Notes under the pieces: generated by a model
Seen by the model: only the letters and a program-made list of their open reading frames with translations
Told to the model about the DNA's origin: nothing
Databases searched by the model: none
NCBI GenBank assembly: GCA_024404315.1
Contig: JAKSQD010000010.1
Coordinates: forward strand, 1-47,035
Reading direction: 5' to 3'
Source: Oscillospiraceae bacterium
GTDB lineage: Bacteria; Bacillota; Clostridia; Oscillospirales; Oscillospiraceae
DNA length: 47,035 nucleotides
Shown here: in pieces, positions 17,253 to 26,829 of the stretch
Layout: each line of letters starts with the position of its first letter
Numbering within the stretch: the stretch's first letter is position 1
Position numbers and translations under genes: made by a program

Positions 17253-18449
17253 ATGGTTAATGTAGCGATTCTGGGTTATGGCGTTGTCGGCAGCGGTGTC
17301 GGTGAGATTTTTTACAAGAACGGCCAGCACATTTCCGAGCGTGTTGCCAACGAGGTCAACCTGAAATATATTCTGGATTTGCGGGAGTTCCCCAACAGCC
17401 CCTTTGCTGACCGAGTGGTACATGATTTCTCCATCATCGAGAATGACCCCGAGGTTCAGATCGTGGTTGAGACCATGGGTGGCGTTCCCTTCCCTCTGGA
17501 CTGCACTCGTCGTGCTTTGAAGGCCGGAAAGAGCGTTGTCACCTCCAATAAGGAGCTGGTGGCCAGCCACGGCTGCGAGCTGTTGAAGCTGGCAAAGGAA
17601 AACGGCTGCTCCTATCTGTTCGAGGCCTCCGTGGGCGGCGGTATTCCCATCCTGCGCCCTATGACCAGCTGTCTGGCCGCCAACGAGTTGCAAGAGATCG
17701 TCGGCATCCTGAACGGTACCACCAACTATATCCTGACCCGCATGATTCGTGCAGGTCTGTCTTTTGATGACGCTCTGGCTGAGGCACAGGCCAACGGCTA
17801 CGCCGAGCGGGATCCAAGCGCTGACATTCTGGGCTGGGACGCATGTCGTAAGATCTGCATTCTGTCCTCCCTGGGCTATGGCCGTCATATTTATCCCAAG
17901 CAGGTTCCCACTGAGGGCATCACCGGCATCACCCTTTCCGATGTCGCTTATGCTCGTTCCGGCGGCTACAAAATCAAGCTGCTGGGTCGCTCCATCCGCC
18001 GTGAGTCTGACGGCAAGGTCTGCGCCTTTGTCGCTCCCCACCTGGTGGCGGAGGATTCCCCCCTGGCAAACGTGGAGGATGTTTTCAACGCCATCCAGGT
18101 GACTGGCGACTCCATCGGCGATGTCATGTTCTATGGCCGTGGCGCTGGCAAGCTGCCCACCGCCTCCGCTGTTGTGGCCGACGTGATGGATATTGTCCGC
18201 ATGAAGGGCAAGAAGGTCATCAGCTGGGAGGAAGGCGGCGAAGACACCGTTTATCCCGTGGAGGAAATCGCAAGCCAGTGGTATGTCCGTGTGGCAGGTG
18301 ATTTTGCTGTGGAAAACACCAAGCGCCTGCGCAACGGCGACGCAAAGGACGGCGAAAACGCCTTTGTCACCGACGAGAAGCTCACCATTTCCGGCGTGCA
18401 GAAGCTGACCGAAGGCATGGACATCAAGGCAATGTACCGGCTTCTGTAA
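17253..18449 (+). CDS. hom: Homoserine dehydrogenase
   Basis: Hom reduces aspartate semialdehyde to homoserine, the branch toward threonine and methionine. The 398 residues show the nucleotide-binding GYGVVGSG (8-15), SNKELVA, EASVGGGIPI, the substrate motif NGTTNYIL and the catalytic GWDACRKICIL (lysine near 207). The C-terminus is short (about 350-398) and no clear ACT domain is visible, unlike the usual monofunctional enzyme. The ACT domain encoded just upstream might substitute in trans. AGAGGTG precedes the ATG. The 250-base leader holds a small hairpin (CATTCG/CGAATG, 17208-17232), but no terminator or promoter was convincing. Confidence 0.95.
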   Translation: MVNVAILGYGVVGSGVGEIFYKNGQHISERVANEVNLKYILDLREFPNSPFADRVVHDFSIIENDPEVQIVVETMGGVPFPLDCTRRALKAGKSVVTSNKELVASHGCELLKLAKENGCSYLFEASVGGGIPILRPMTSCLAANELQEIVGILNGTTNYILTRMIRAGLSFDDALAEAQANGYAERDPSADILGWDACRKICILSSLGYGRHIYPKQVPTEGITGITLSDVAYARSGGYKIKLLGRSIRRESDGKVCAFVAPHLVAEDSPLANVEDVFNAIQVTGDSIGDVMFYGRGAGKLPTASAVVADVMDIVRMKGKKVISWEEGGEDTVYPVEEIASQWYVRVAGDFAVENTKRLRNGDAKDGENAFVTDEKLTISGVQKLTEGMDIKAMYRLL

Positions 18450-18473
18450 CAAACCCATTGTTTTATGAATTTA

Positions 18474-18635
18474 AGGCAACACCGCACAATAGTCGAATGT
18501 GCGCCTTGCTTGTCCTTTCACTCCCAAATTTGCCGCAAAACCCTTGAAATACGTCAGTATTCCTGCGGCTTTCCCAACAAATTTGGAAGCAAAATTACTG
18601 CGCAATCCGCACATCCCTATTATGCGGTATTGCCT
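18474..18635 (+). repeat. 162-bp inverted-repeat (MITE-like) element, copy 2
   Basis: This copy has the same length and orientation as the one after pheT. It lies 25 bases after the hom stop codon. The flanking bases extend the palindrome (TTTAAGG...CCTTAAA). One internal base differs from copies 1 and 3, changing codon 28 of the small reverse-strand frame. Confidence 0.92.
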
Positions 18636-18645
18636 TAAAATGAAC

Positions 18646-18687
18646 AAAATGGTCATTCGCATTTGTGGCGGATGGCCATTTTTATTT
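18646..18687 (+). terminator. Terminator after hom
   Basis: The stem AAAATGGtCAT pairs with ATGgCCATTTTT and is followed by TATTT. It lies just past the repeat element. Confidence 0.75.
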
Positions 18688-18766
18688 ATGAGAAACAGGA
18701 AAAACAGCAATGCGTATATTCCACCGTGACGCTTGACGATGGCCATAAAACTGGGAAAAATAGGTA

Positions 18767-18795
18767 TTGCCATAATTAGGAAAATATGATATAAT
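18767..18795 (+). promoter_or_regulatory. Promoter of the duplicated secreted-protein gene
   Basis: TTGCCA (18767-18772) and TATAAT (18790-18795) are 17 bases apart. The resulting leader is about 230 bases long and AT-rich. Confidence 0.75.
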
Positions 18796-18967
18796 AACTT
18801 ATATTTTAAAAGACAACTTTTTGTTCTCCTACTATGGTAATTCAAAAAAGATGTGTCATATTTTTGTGAAATACCATCATTTTCAAACAATTTCGGAACT
18901 TTAAAAGGCGTTTTAGTTATAAAAAGCAAAAAAGCGTTTCTGATTGATAAAAAACGAGGTGAAGGTC

Positions 18968-19036
18968 GTGCTGCACAACGAAACCGCACTAAAGTTTTTT
19001 TATATAAAATTTCTAACAAAGGAGGAACTTAAATGA
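18968..19036 (+). CDS. 22-codon upstream reading frame coupled to the secreted-protein gene
   Basis: A GTG preceded by GAGGTGAAGG opens the frame MLHNETALKFFYIKF, then LTKEELK. Its TGA overlaps the ATG of the next gene (ATGA). The AAAGGAGG of the downstream gene lies inside this frame. A leader peptide for translational coupling is plausible, but chance cannot be excluded. Confidence 0.4.
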   Translation: MLHNETALKFFYIKFLTKEELK

Positions 19037-21747
19037 AGTTCAAACTGAAAAAGCTGACGGCTCTGCTGTTGGCTATGGCAATGTCTCTGTCTTTGTTAGC
19101 TCCGGCCTACGCAGCTGAAGAAGAAAGCGATATTGCGCTGACCGCTTCCTCTTCGGATGAGTCTGTGACTTCTGCCGAGGAAGAAGTTGCTCCCGCTGAG
19201 GAAGTGGCAATGACCGAGGAAGAAGTTGCTCCCGCTGAGGAAGTGGCAATGACCGAGGAAGAAGTTGCTCCTGTCGAAGAGGCACTGGTCACAGCGGAAT
19301 CTCCCACTGATCCCTATGCCGAAAAGATTGATATGGGTCAGTATCTGTACGCAGATATGACCAAGCTTCCTGCCGAAACCAAGTATCATGTTTCCACTGA
19401 CCCCGACGATTATGTGTATGGCGACAGCAATACCGAGATTGGCTACTACTACACCGACGACCCCAACGCTATGGACTTTGAGGTCATGCTGTGGGACAAG
19501 GCAAAGGGCGAAACCCTGCGCTCCGCTGTTGAGGAAGAGCTGAAGGACGAATACGGTGACAAGGCTCCCGAGTACACTATCATCGTCCTGAACAACACCC
19601 GTATTGCATATTATAACAGCATTGATACGGACGATGACGGCAAGCAGTGGCCCACTCTGACCGCTCTGGTTGACGCTGGTGATAAGATTGCTGAGTTCGT
19701 GTTCTGGTGCGACGGCCCCGATGTGGGTAAGCGCATCGCTGACATTGAGTCTGTTCTGGTTGCCTCTGGCCCCGCCCGTTATGAAGCTCAGAAGACCATC
19801 AAGATGGGCGCTATCACCGCTGACCTGACCCAAATCAAAGACGTTGTGTACTACATCTCCACCGACAAGAACGAGTACACCTTTGAAGACGAAATCGGCT
19901 ATTATTTCACCGCTGACGAGAAGGCTCTGGACTTTGAGGTGATGGTTTGGGATAAAGCCAAAGATGAAACCATCTTCTCCGCTGTTGAGGAAGAGCTGAA
20001 AGCTGAGTATGGTGACAATGCTCCTGATTACGAGAAGACAGAGCTGAACGGCATCCAAGCAGTGAATTACCGCAACGTGGACGACGACGGCGACGGCAAC
20101 CTTTACAAGACCTCCACCTGGCTGCTGGATGCTGGCGGACAGATTGCAGAGATTGTCTTCTGGCTGGAAAACGAGGAAGAGGATTCTGCCCGCATCGCTG
20201 ATGTCCTCAAAACTCTGTCTATTGAGAAGGAAGATTCCACTGAGCCTTATGCCGAGAAGATTGATATGGGTCAGTATCTGTACGCAGATATGACCAAGCT
20301 TCCTGCCGAAACCAAGTATCATGTTTCCACTGACCCCGACGATTATGTGTATGGCGACAGCAATACCGAGATTGGCTACTACTACACCGACGACCCCAAC
20401 GCTATGGACTTTGAGGTCATGCTGTGGGACAAGGCAAAGGGCGAAACCCTGCGCTCCGCTGTTGAGGAAGAGCTGAAGGACGAATACGGTGACAAGGCTC
20501 CCGAGTACACTATCATCGTCCTGAACAACACCCGTATTGCATATTATAACAGCATTGATACGGACGATGACGGCAAGCAGTGGCCCACTCTGACCGCTCT
20601 GGTTGACGCTGGTGATAAGATTGCTGAGTTCGTGTTCTGGTGCGACGGCCCCGATGTGGGTAAGCGCATCGCTGACATTGAGTCTGTTCTGGTTGCCTCT
20701 GGCCCCGCCCGTTATGAAGCTCAGAAGACCATCAAGATGGGCGCTATCACCGCTGACCTGACCCAAATCAAAGACGTTGTGTACTACATCTCCACCGACA
20801 AGAACGAGTACACCTTTGAAGACGAAATCGGCTATTATTTCACCGCTGACGAGAAGGCTCTGGACTTTGAGGTGATGGTTTGGGATAAAGCCAAAGATGA
20901 AACCATCTTCTCCGCTGTTGAGGAAGAGCTGAAAGCTGAGTATGGTGACAATGCTCCTGATTACGAGAAGACAGAGCTGAACGGCATCCAAGCAGTGAAT
21001 TACCGCAACGTGGACGACGACGGCGACGGCAACCTTTACAAGACCTCCACCTGGCTGCTGGATGCTGGCGGACAGATTGCAGAGATTGTCTTCTGGCTGG
21101 AAAACGAGGAAGAGGATTCCGCCCGCATCGCTGATGTCCTCAAAACTCTGTCCATTGAGAAGAAAGATTCCGCTGAAAACTCCTCCAAGCTGAATGCTGG
21201 CGCAAAGGCTGTCATGAAGGGTTCCAAGGCTGTTATCAGCTGGGGCAAGGTTGCTGAGGCGGATGGCTATGATGTCTTCCTTTCCAAGTGCAATGGTAAG
21301 TCTTTCTCTAAGAAGGCTACCACTACTGTGAAGAAGAATTCTGTCACTTCTGTCACCATTTCTAAGCTGAGCACCTCCGGTAGTTATAAGGTTCGTGTCA
21401 AGGCTTACCGCATGGTGGACGGCAAAAAGGTCTATGTGGCCACCGGAAAGGTTCTCCACTTCTGCGGCAGCAAGGCAAAGACCACCAACCCCAAGAAGAT
21501 CACCGTAAAGAAGAAAGCCGTTACCCTCAAGGTGAAAAAGAGCGCTAACATTTCTGCTTCTATCACCAAGGAATCTAAGAAGAAGCTGATTGGTCATACG
21601 GCCAAGCTGCGCTACTGGTCCAGCAACGCTCAGGTTGCCTCTGTGAATCAGCACGGCAAAATCACTGCCGTGGCACAGGGCAGCTGCACCATCTACGTCA
21701 TGGGTGAAAATGGCGTGAAGACCAGTGTGAAGGTAACTGTCAAGTAA
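19033..21747 (+). CDS. Large secreted repeat protein with Fn3-like and BIG2 domains
   Basis: A 904-residue exported protein. It has a Sec signal peptide (about 1-28, ending APAYA), a short acidic linker with a 13-residue tandem repeat (EEEVAPAEEVAMT), then two almost identical 311-residue units (about 92-713). Each unit is an A domain (DMGQYLYADMTKLP) plus a related B domain (KMGAITADLTQIKD), so the ancestral fold occurs four times. A fibronectin-III-like domain follows at about 716-815, then a bacterial Ig-like (BIG2) domain to the end (ASVNQHGKITAVAQGSCTI). There is no LPXTG motif or C-terminal anchor. The A/B fold was not recognised. The architecture suggests a surface or matrix adhesin-type role. 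Confidence 0.85.
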   Translation: MKFKLKKLTALLLAMAMSLSLLAPAYAAEEESDIALTASSSDESVTSAEEEVAPAEEVAMTEEEVAPAEEVAMTEEEVAPVEEALVTAESPTDPYAEKIDMGQYLYADMTKLPAETKYHVSTDPDDYVYGDSNTEIGYYYTDDPNAMDFEVMLWDKAKGETLRSAVEEELKDEYGDKAPEYTIIVLNNTRIAYYNSIDTDDDGKQWPTLTALVDAGDKIAEFVFWCDGPDVGKRIADIESVLVASGPARYEAQKTIKMGAITADLTQIKDVVYYISTDKNEYTFEDEIGYYFTADEKALDFEVMVWDKAKDETIFSAVEEELKAEYGDNAPDYEKTELNGIQAVNYRNVDDDGDGNLYKTSTWLLDAGGQIAEIVFWLENEEEDSARIADVLKTLSIEKEDSTEPYAEKIDMGQYLYADMTKLPAETKYHVSTDPDDYVYGDSNTEIGYYYTDDPNAMDFEVMLWDKAKGETLRSAVEEELKDEYGDKAPEYTIIVLNNTRIAYYNSIDTDDDGKQWPTLTALVDAGDKIAEFVFWCDGPDVGKRIADIESVLVASGPARYEAQKTIKMGAITADLTQIKDVVYYISTDKNEYTFEDEIGYYFTADEKALDFEVMVWDKAKDETIFSAVEEELKAEYGDNAPDYEKTELNGIQAVNYRNVDDDGDGNLYKTSTWLLDAGGQIAEIVFWLENEEEDSARIADVLKTLSIEKKDSAENSSKLNAGAKAVMKGSKAVISWGKVAEADGYDVFLSKCNGKSFSKKATTTVKKNSVTSVTISKLSTSGSYKVRVKAYRMVDGKKVYVATGKVLHFCGSKAKTTNPKKITVKKKAVTLKVKKSANISASITKESKKKLIGHTAKLRYWSSNAQVASVNQHGKITAVAQGSCTIYVMGENGVKTSVKVTVK
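19177..19275 (+). repeat. 39-bp tandem repeat in the secreted-protein linker
   Basis: About two and a half copies of a 39-bp unit begin at 19177, 19216 and 19255 and code EEEVAPAEEVAMT. Such in-frame repeats commonly vary in number between strains. Confidence 0.85.
19304..21169 (+). repeat. 933-bp in-frame tandem duplication
   Basis: 19304-20236 and 20237-21169 are the same sequence at an offset of 933 bases (311 codons). Differences are confined to a handful of bases near the unit borders, while the hundreds of bases between appear identical. This implies a recent duplication or ongoing gene conversion. Confidence 0.93.
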
Positions 21748-21780
21748 AAACCATTTCCAGCAAAAAAAGACTGGGCTGTA

Positions 21781-21808
21781 CGGCTGAACCACCTTCAGTC
21801 CGGTTTTT
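21781..21808 (+). terminator. Terminator of the secreted-protein gene
   Basis: The stem CGGCTGAA pairs with TTCAGTCCG (one bulge) and is followed by five T. Confidence 0.7.
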
Positions 21809-21977
21809 GGCAAACTCCATAATCCATCTGAGCGAGGTGAACCATCGTGTTTGCTTCGCTCTTTTTGCGCTTATGATGGATTTATGAAGCGCTCCTCCCT
21901 TCGTTCTGAATCAATTCACTTTAAAATCTTAATTCTTCTTTCTCCTTCTATTATCGTAGGAAAAGCGAAAGATTTTG

Positions 21978-22006
21978 TTGCAAAGTGGAACATTCTGACA
22001 TATAAT
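21978..22006 (+). promoter_or_regulatory. Promoter upstream of lysC
   Basis: TTGCAA (21978-21983) and TATAAT (22001-22006) have a 17-base spacer. A terminator-like hairpin begins only four bases after the -10. Confidence 0.8.
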
Positions 22007-22009
22007 ACA

Positions 22010-22050
22010 GAGTGAGAGGTCTGACAAGTACTTCTCACTCTTCTTTTTTT
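22010..22050 (+). terminator. Terminator-like hairpin at the very start of the lysC leader
   Basis: A perfect 8-bp stem (GAGTGAGA with TCTCACTC) is followed by TTCTTTTTTT. It lies directly at the expected transcription start, so it would form at the 5' end of the RNA. It may attenuate, yield a tiny RNA or protect the transcript end. Confidence 0.7.
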
Positions 22051-22056
22051 ATCTAA

Positions 22057-22215
22057 GAGCCCATCGTTCAATCAGCAGCACACTGCTGACTTGTTTATTT
22101 TCCACCATATCACTGCGAAATTTTTTGAAAGCCGACAGGATTCCTGCAAAATTTCGCAGCAATCTGATGCAAAATCTCCTGCGTCATCGGCGCACCTTGA
22201 TTGACCGATAGGCTC
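22057..22215 (+). repeat. 159-bp inverted-repeat element of a second family
   Basis: The ends match as inverted repeats (GAGCCCATCGTTCAATCA with the complement of TGATTGACCGATAGGCTC, 16 of 18). TAA flanks both sides and could be a target duplication. Inside is a perfect 11-bp stem (TGCGAAATTTT at 22114-22124 with AAAATTTCGCA at 22148-22158). There is no coding capacity. It is single-copy in this window, so mobility is inferred only from structure. It occupies most of the lysC leader. Confidence 0.6.
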
Positions 22216-22242
22216 TAACTCTGTTTAGGGGGTCAATGTCCA

Positions 22243-23469
22243 ATGGCACTGATCGTACAAAAATTCGGCGGCTCCTCCGTGGCGAGCTTGGAGCGGGTGC
22301 GCCATGTCGCAAAAATCGTTACAGATACTTACATTGCCGGTAATGACGTGGTTGTGGTGTTATCCGCCCAGGGTAAGATGACCGACCGATTGATTGCACT
22401 GGCCAACGAGTACAACCCACGAGCCAGCAAACGAGAGCTGGATCAGCTGCTTTCCATCGGAGAGCAGCAGTCTGTGGCGCTTGCCGCTATGTGCATCCAG
22501 GGGATGGGGTTTCCTGTGGTTTCCCTCAACGCCTGGCAGGTAGGCTTTAAGACCAACACCACCTACGGCAACGCAAGAATCAAGAAAATTGACACCGAGC
22601 GCATCCAAATGGAGCTGGATCAGCGAAAAATTGTCATTTTCACCGGTTTTCAGGGCATTAACCGCCGTGGCGATATCACCACACTGGGACGTGGTGGCAG
22701 TGATACCTCCGCCGTAGCGCTGGCTGCCGCCCTGAGAGCGGATTTGTGTCAGATCTACACCGATGTGGACGGCGTATACACCGCCGACCCCAATACGGTG
22801 GAGGGCGCACGCAAATTGGATGAAATCACTTATGACGAGATGCTGGAATTGGCCTCTCTGGGCGCAAAGGTGCTCCACAATCGCAGCGTGGAAATGGCAA
22901 AGCATTATCATGTGGAGTTGGAAGTACTGTCCAGCTTCACCGGAAATCCGGGTACAAAAGTCAAAGAGGTGGCAAAAAGGATGGAACATACTCAGGTCAG
23001 CGGCGTAGCAAAGGATAAGAGCATCGCCCGTATCGCATTGGTAGGCATCAAAAACGAACCAGGTATTGCGTTCCGTGTCTTCTCTCTGCTCTCCGGCAAA
23101 AAGATTAACGTTGATATCATCCTTCAATCCATTGGCCGTGAGGAGTGGAAGGACATCGCCTTCACCGTTGCTCGCAAGGATTTGAATCAGGCTGTTTCTC
23201 TGCTAGAGGAGTACAAGAGCGTGCTGGGTTACGACGGCATTGAGGTCAATGACCACATCGCCAAGGTCTCCATGGTGGGTGCCGGCATGATTGGCAATCC
23301 CGGCGTGGCTTCCGGCATGTTTGAGGCTCTTTATAACGCCGGAATCAACATCAATATGATTTCCACCAGCGAAATTAAGATTTCCGTTTTGGTGGATGAG
23401 AAGGATGCAGACCGTGCGGTTCAGGTGGTTCACACCAAATTCTTCTCTGAATACGGCTCTCAGAGCTGA
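22243..23469 (+). CDS. lysC: Aspartokinase
   Basis: LysC phosphorylates aspartate, the committed step toward lysine, threonine and methionine. The 408 residues hold the kinase motif KFGGSSVAS (6-14), FQGINRRGDITTLGRGGSDTS (near 141), YTDVDGVYTADP (near 175), and two C-terminal ACT domains (about 265-335 and 345-405) for feedback inhibition. GGGGGT lies about 10 bases before the ATG. No lysine riboswitch was recognised upstream; the leader instead holds a 5' hairpin and an inverted-repeat element. Confidence 0.97.
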   Translation: MALIVQKFGGSSVASLERVRHVAKIVTDTYIAGNDVVVVLSAQGKMTDRLIALANEYNPRASKRELDQLLSIGEQQSVALAAMCIQGMGFPVVSLNAWQVGFKTNTTYGNARIKKIDTERIQMELDQRKIVIFTGFQGINRRGDITTLGRGGSDTSAVALAAALRADLCQIYTDVDGVYTADPNTVEGARKLDEITYDEMLELASLGAKVLHNRSVEMAKHYHVELEVLSSFTGNPGTKVKEVAKRMEHTQVSGVAKDKSIARIALVGIKNEPGIAFRVFSLLSGKKINVDIILQSIGREEWKDIAFTVARKDLNQAVSLLEEYKSVLGYDGIEVNDHIAKVSMVGAGMIGNPGVASGMFEALYNAGININMISTSEIKISVLVDEKDADRAVQVVHTKFFSEYGSQS

Positions 23470-23494
23470 TTTTAACGTTATAGTAGTCAAAAAA

Positions 23495-23537
23495 GTCCGC
23501 AGGAGGATGAAATTTCTTCCCTGCGGGCTTCTTTTTG
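23495..23537 (+). terminator. Terminator of lysC
   Basis: The stem GTCCGCAGG pairs with CCTGCGGGC and is followed by TTCTTTTT. Confidence 0.85.
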
Positions 23538-23551
23538 TGTGATAGGGGCAT

Positions 23552-23592
23552 AAAAAAAGGTCTGGAAAGCAGTGGGAACTACCTTCCAGACC
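23552..23592 (-). terminator. Terminator of the butyryl-CoA operon
   Basis: On the minus strand, the stem GGTCTGGAAG pairs with CTTTCCAGACC and is followed by seven T. It faces the lysC terminator. Confidence 0.88.
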
Positions 23593-23631
23593 CCCTATTT
23601 CTATTTGATTCAGTGTTTTACTGATTCAGAA

Positions 23632-24741
23632 TTACTTTGCAGCCTTAGCAGCGTTAATCTCAGCGATCAGCTGGGGAACAACCTTGAACAGGTCGCCGAC
23701 GATGCCGTAATCAGCGATGCCGAAGATGGGAGCGGTCTCATTCTTGTTGACAGCGATGATGGTCTCGGAGTCCTGCATACCAGCGGTGTGCTGGATAGCG
23801 CCGGAGATGCCCAGAGCGACATAGACCTTGGGATGGACGGTCTTACCGGTCTGGCCAACCTGACGGTCAGCGGAGATCAGGCCAGCGTCAGTCAGTGCAC
23901 GAGAAGCGCCCACAACGCCGCCGCCCAGAGCGTCAGCCAGATCCTGAGCCAGCTTCATAGCGGTGTCCATATCCTTGGAAGCGCCACGGCCCAGAGCGAC
24001 AATGACATCAGCGCCGATCAGGTCAACCAGCTGCTCAGCGGCCTTCTTGACTTCCAGAACCTCGGTCTTGATGTCAGCAGCGGTCAGCTCGAAAGCGGGA
24101 CGCTCGACGACGCAAGCGGCAGCCTTCTCAGCGTTGAACTCAGCCTTCTTCATAACGCCGGGACGGACGGTGGACATCTGGGGACGGAAACGGGGGCAGA
24201 TGATGGTAGCCATCAGATGGCCGCCGAAAGCGGGACGGGTCATCTTCAGGTTGCGATCCTCATAGTCGAACTTCTGCTTGGACAGATCCAGAGAAGAGGA
24301 CTCCTTCAGGAACTCGACGTACTTGGTGGTGTCGATGTCCAGATGGGTTGCGTCAGCGGTCAGACCGGTGTGCAGACGAGCTGCCATACGGGGAGCCAGG
24401 TCACGGCCAATGTTGGAAGCGCCAATCAGGACGACCTCGGGCTTATACTCCTGAACCAGGTCACACAGAACCTTGGTATAAGCGTCGGTGGTATAGTCCT
24501 TCAGCAGGGGGGAATCAGCGACGATAACCTTATCAGCGCCGTAGCCGCCGACTTCCTTAGCCATCTCGTCAGCGATATCGCTGCCCAGCAGAACGCCAGC
24601 CAGCTCGCAGCCGATCTCGTCAGCCAGTTTACGGCCCTCGGAAATCAGTTCAAAATTGGTGTTCTGCTGCACGCCCTGACGCTGCTCGCAGAAAACCCAC
24701 ACGCCCTTGAAAGCGGCGATGTCACGAAAATCATATGCCAT
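23632..24741 (-). CDS. etfA: Electron transfer flavoprotein alpha subunit
   Basis: EtfA pairs with EtfB to carry electrons to or from butyryl-CoA dehydrogenase; in clostridia the Etf-Bcd complex can bifurcate electrons from NADH to crotonyl-CoA and ferredoxin. The 369 residues show the C-terminal FAD-binding domain: GRGASKDMDTA, SRALTDAGL, and GQTGKTVHPKVYVALGISGA near 290-310. The N-terminal domain is the usual adenine-nucleotide-alpha-hydrolase-like fold. It is the last gene of the operon, 19 bases after etfB. Confidence 0.96.
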   Translation of the reverse strand: MAYDFRDIAAFKGVWVFCEQRQGVQQNTNFELISEGRKLADEIGCELAGVLLGSDIADEMAKEVGGYGADKVIVADSPLLKDYTTDAYTKVLCDLVQEYKPEVVLIGASNIGRDLAPRMAARLHTGLTADATHLDIDTTKYVEFLKESSSLDLSKQKFDYEDRNLKMTRPAFGGHLMATIICPRFRPQMSTVRPGVMKKAEFNAEKAAACVVERPAFELTAADIKTEVLEVKKAAEQLVDLIGADVIVALGRGASKDMDTAMKLAQDLADALGGGVVGASRALTDAGLISADRQVGQTGKTVHPKVYVALGISGAIQHTAGMQDSETIIAVNKNETAPIFGIADYGIVGDLFKVVPQLIAEINAAKAAK

Positions 24742-24760
24742 GAGAAGTTTCTCCTTTCAA

Positions 24761-25564
24761 TCAGATAATGTGCTTCTTGGCCAGGATGCCAGCCAGGTCG
24801 GCAGCGGGAGCGTCGCCGGTGAGCATCATGCCTGCGCCCTTCTGGGGAGGAGTGAAGGACTTGAAGACGTTGGTGGGAGAACCCTTCAGACCAATGGTAT
24901 CGACCTCGATGAGGGGATCGTCCTTCAGTGCGTTGTAGTCATAGACATCCATGGGGTGCTTCTCATTGTCATAGCACTCGAAGATACCGCCAACGGACAT
25001 ATAACGGGGCTCATTCAGCTCCTTGATGCAAGTGACCAGGCAAGGGGTCTGAACCTTGACCATCATGTAGCCGTCTTCCAGCATACGCTTGATGAGCAGG
25101 GTGTTGCCATCCTTCTGGATGTCAGCAGCGTAGGAGACCTGGGGCAGGTGCAGCTTCTCAGCGATCTGGGGGCCAACCTGAGCGGTATCACCGTCGATAG
25201 CCTGACGGCCACAGAAGATGACATCGTCCTCAGCAACGCCGATCTTATTGATGCCAGCGGCGATGATCTGAGAAGTAGCGAAGGTATCGGAACCGCCGAA
25301 CTCACGGCCAGAAATCAGGACAGCACGGTCAGCGCCACGAGCGATGCACTCACGCAGCATACCTTCTGCGGGAGGGGGACCCATGGTGACGACAACGACT
25401 TCACAGCCGGTGGCGTCCTTCAGCTTCAGAGCGGCCTCCAGAGCAGCCAGGTCATCGGGGTTGGTGATAGTAGCCATAGAAGCACGGTCCAGAGTACCAT
25501 CGGCCTTGACAGCAACCTTACCGGAGGTATCGGGAACCTGCTTGACACAAACAATAGCTTTCAT
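24761..25564 (-). CDS. etfB: Electron transfer flavoprotein beta subunit
   Basis: EtfB is the small subunit of the heterodimer with EtfA. The 267 residues begin with the classic MKAIVCVKQVPDTSGKV and include NPDDLAALEAALKLKD, VVTMGPPPA, and FCGRQAIDGDTAQVGPQIAE (near 120). It lies 13 bases after bcd with AAGGAGG before the start. Confidence 0.96.
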   Translation of the reverse strand: MKAIVCVKQVPDTSGKVAVKADGTLDRASMATITNPDDLAALEAALKLKDATGCEVVVVTMGPPPAEGMLRECIARGADRAVLISGREFGGSDTFATSQIIAAGINKIGVAEDDVIFCGRQAIDGDTAQVGPQIAEKLHLPQVSYAADIQKDGNTLLIKRMLEDGYMMVKVQTPCLVTCIKELNEPRYMSVGGIFECYDNEKHPMDVYDYNALKDDPLIEVDTIGLKGSPTNVFKSFTPPQKGAGMMLTGDAPAADLAGILAKKHII

Positions 25565-25577
25565 TGAGTTATCCTCC

Positions 25578-26756
<1,179 letters not shown>

Positions 26757-26829
26757 AAAAACTTTTCCTCCTACAATTATTTGGGGACCCGACTGTCAGG
26801 GAAGCCAACAGCCGGGAATATAGGTGTCA

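Noticed and set aside
19096-21813. 905-codon open frame opposite the secreted protein
   Set aside because: It mirrors the duplicated coding sequence and has no ribosome site; it is a codon-bias shadow.
22007-22242. Lysine riboswitch before lysC
   Set aside because: The conserved L-box words were not found; the region is explained by a 5' hairpin and an inverted-repeat element.
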